Source: Bacteroidales bacterium (GTDB taxonomy: Bacteria; Bacteroidota; Bacteroidia; Bacteroidales; P3). Taken from it: a DNA stretch of 64,000 nt. Shown here in pieces: positions 63,190 to 64,000 of this stretch; the stretch's first letter is position 1, and each line of letters opens with the position of its first letter. The stretch spans positions 186,001 through 250,000 of the forward strand of contig JAEEZY010000029.1 in NCBI GenBank assembly GCA_016292015.1, read 5' to 3'. The translations under genes were made by a program, and so were the position numbers. The notes below the pieces were generated by a model that did no database searches, was not told where the DNA came from, and saw nothing but the letters and a program-made list of their open reading frames with translations.

Positions 63190-64000
63190 ATGGAAACTAA
63201 AACTTTCAAAACGATATTTTCTCTTCGGGAAGAAGCTGGTAAAAGAATTGGAATAGAAAGAATCGAGATCCCGAAGATCCAACGGGATTTCGCATACGGA
63301 CGGACGGATGCTATTAATACCAGAAAAAGAGAGAACTTCTTGAAATCTTTGTTATACGCCGTTTCTGGAAATCCTATCACTCTTGATTTTGTATATGGCG
63401 ACATTAAGGACAATAAATTCACTCCACTCGATGGTCAGCAGCGACTAACGACACTTTTTTTGTTGTACTGGTTTGCCTCCAAACTGGATGGCGTTATAGA
63501 TAACGAATGCGCATTCTTACGAAAATTCAGCTACGAAACTCGCACATCTGCCCGAAAGTTCTGTGAGGCAATAACCACCAAACCATTCGAGATAGACTCT
63601 AGGATGCTTTTGTCCGAACAAATAAAAGACAAAAATTGGTTTCCACTTGAATGGCAACATGATGCCACAATTTCATCGATGTTAGTTATGCTTGATGCCA
63701 TTCAAAGCAAATTCTCCAAAGTAGACCATCTTTTAACAAAACTCGAAAACATTTCTTTCTATTTTCTGGAAATTGAAGATATGGGTCTAACCGATGAACT
63801 GTATATCAAGATGAACTCACGAGGCAAACCACTGACACAATTTGAACATTTTAAAGCCGAATTCGAAAAACAACTGAAACAGGCCGATGCGGATCTGGCA
63901 AAAAGGTTAGGCTCCAAAATTGACAAAGAATGGACGGATCTATTGTGGCAATATCACAACAGTGGCTTGGGCAACGACAATGATGATACAACCGACGACG
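63190..64000 (+). CDS. DUF262 protein, second copy (3' partial)
   Basis: The frame is open from the ATG at 63190 to the window end with no stop (about 270 residues seen). DUF262 marks: EIPKIQRDFAYGR near 26-38, PLDGQQRLTTLFLLYW near 79-94, and KMNSRGKPLTQFEHFKAEFE near 208-227. The C-terminal part, where a DUF1524 nuclease may lie, is outside the window. It is diverged from the preceding DUF262 protein, so the pair is not a recent duplication and may work together. It is AT-rich, as in the neighbouring gene. Confidence 0.85.
   Translation, partial: METKTFKTIFSLREEAGKRIGIERIEIPKIQRDFAYGRTDAINTRKRENFLKSLLYAVSGNPITLDFVYGDIKDNKFTPLDGQQRLTTLFLLYWFASKLDGVIDNECAFLRKFSYETRTSARKFCEAITTKPFEIDSRMLLSEQIKDKNWFPLEWQHDATISSMLVMLDAIQSKFSKVDHLLTKLENISFYFLEIEDMGLTDELYIKMNSRGKPLTQFEHFKAEFEKQLKQADADLAKRLGSKIDKEWTDLLWQYHNSGLGNDNDDTTDD

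Overview
The window is bacterial chromosome from a member of the Bacteroidales (phylum Bacteroidota), probably not a well-studied genus. Evidence: genes for the Bacteroidota-only type IX secretion system (a SprE/PorW lipoprotein and PorQ, plus two C10 proteases ending in T9SS sorting domains); promoters of the TANNTTTG type (-7 box) instead of sigma70 boxes; near-absence of Shine-Dalgarno sequences; and Bacteroidota-specific families (DUF4199, DUF3822, DUF5715, bactofilin, a C69 peptidase). KorAB, KamA and a bifunctional FtcD fit an anaerobic, amino-acid-using life. No tRNA, rRNA, CRISPR array, insertion sequence or replication origin was seen.

Layout. 1-28 kb is dense, almost entirely plus-strand housekeeping DNA: a 5'-truncated MurD-type ligase fused to an M20 amidohydrolase, a C69 dipeptidase, glnS, a GT39-like membrane protein, pheT, rluB, aspS, a GT2 glycosyltransferase, ychF, the SprE/PorW lipoprotein, a bactofilin, a kinase-RapZ fusion, DUF3822-rsmD, and purC-CYTH-YfcC. 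28-33 kb is accessory: an M28 peptidase, a zeta-toxin/antitoxin pair, a small exported protein, and a Fic protein whose catalytic His is Gln. A 955-bp AT-rich spacer there carries two large palindromic elements. 33-44 kb holds gyrA, a TPR protein, convergent sppA, an M13 peptidase, and a minus-strand pair (a deiminase-Sel1 fusion and an unrecognised AT-rich gene). 45-57 kb holds the C10 protease pair, a third large palindrome, korAB, kamA, porQ, lplA, a thioredoxin and ftcD. 58-64 kb is accessory again: an AAA ATPase, a WNW-repeat protein, a small protein, a PLD-like protein with a Cys cluster, and two tandem DUF262 proteins of the GmrSD type. The second DUF262 gene runs off the end. This looks like the edge of a defence island.

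The most unusual non-coding content is of two kinds. (1) Three ~150-163-bp palindromes have arms built of tandem short units; two share a core but have unrelated, internally perfect arms. (2) Many spacers are built of degenerate tandem words in strict 7-, 8- or 11-bp register, including a 198-bp, 18-period 11-bp array before the first C10 protease. Similar word-like repeats appear inside coding linkers.

All calls are from reading sequence and family knowledge. No database search was run, so family names rest on recognised motifs.
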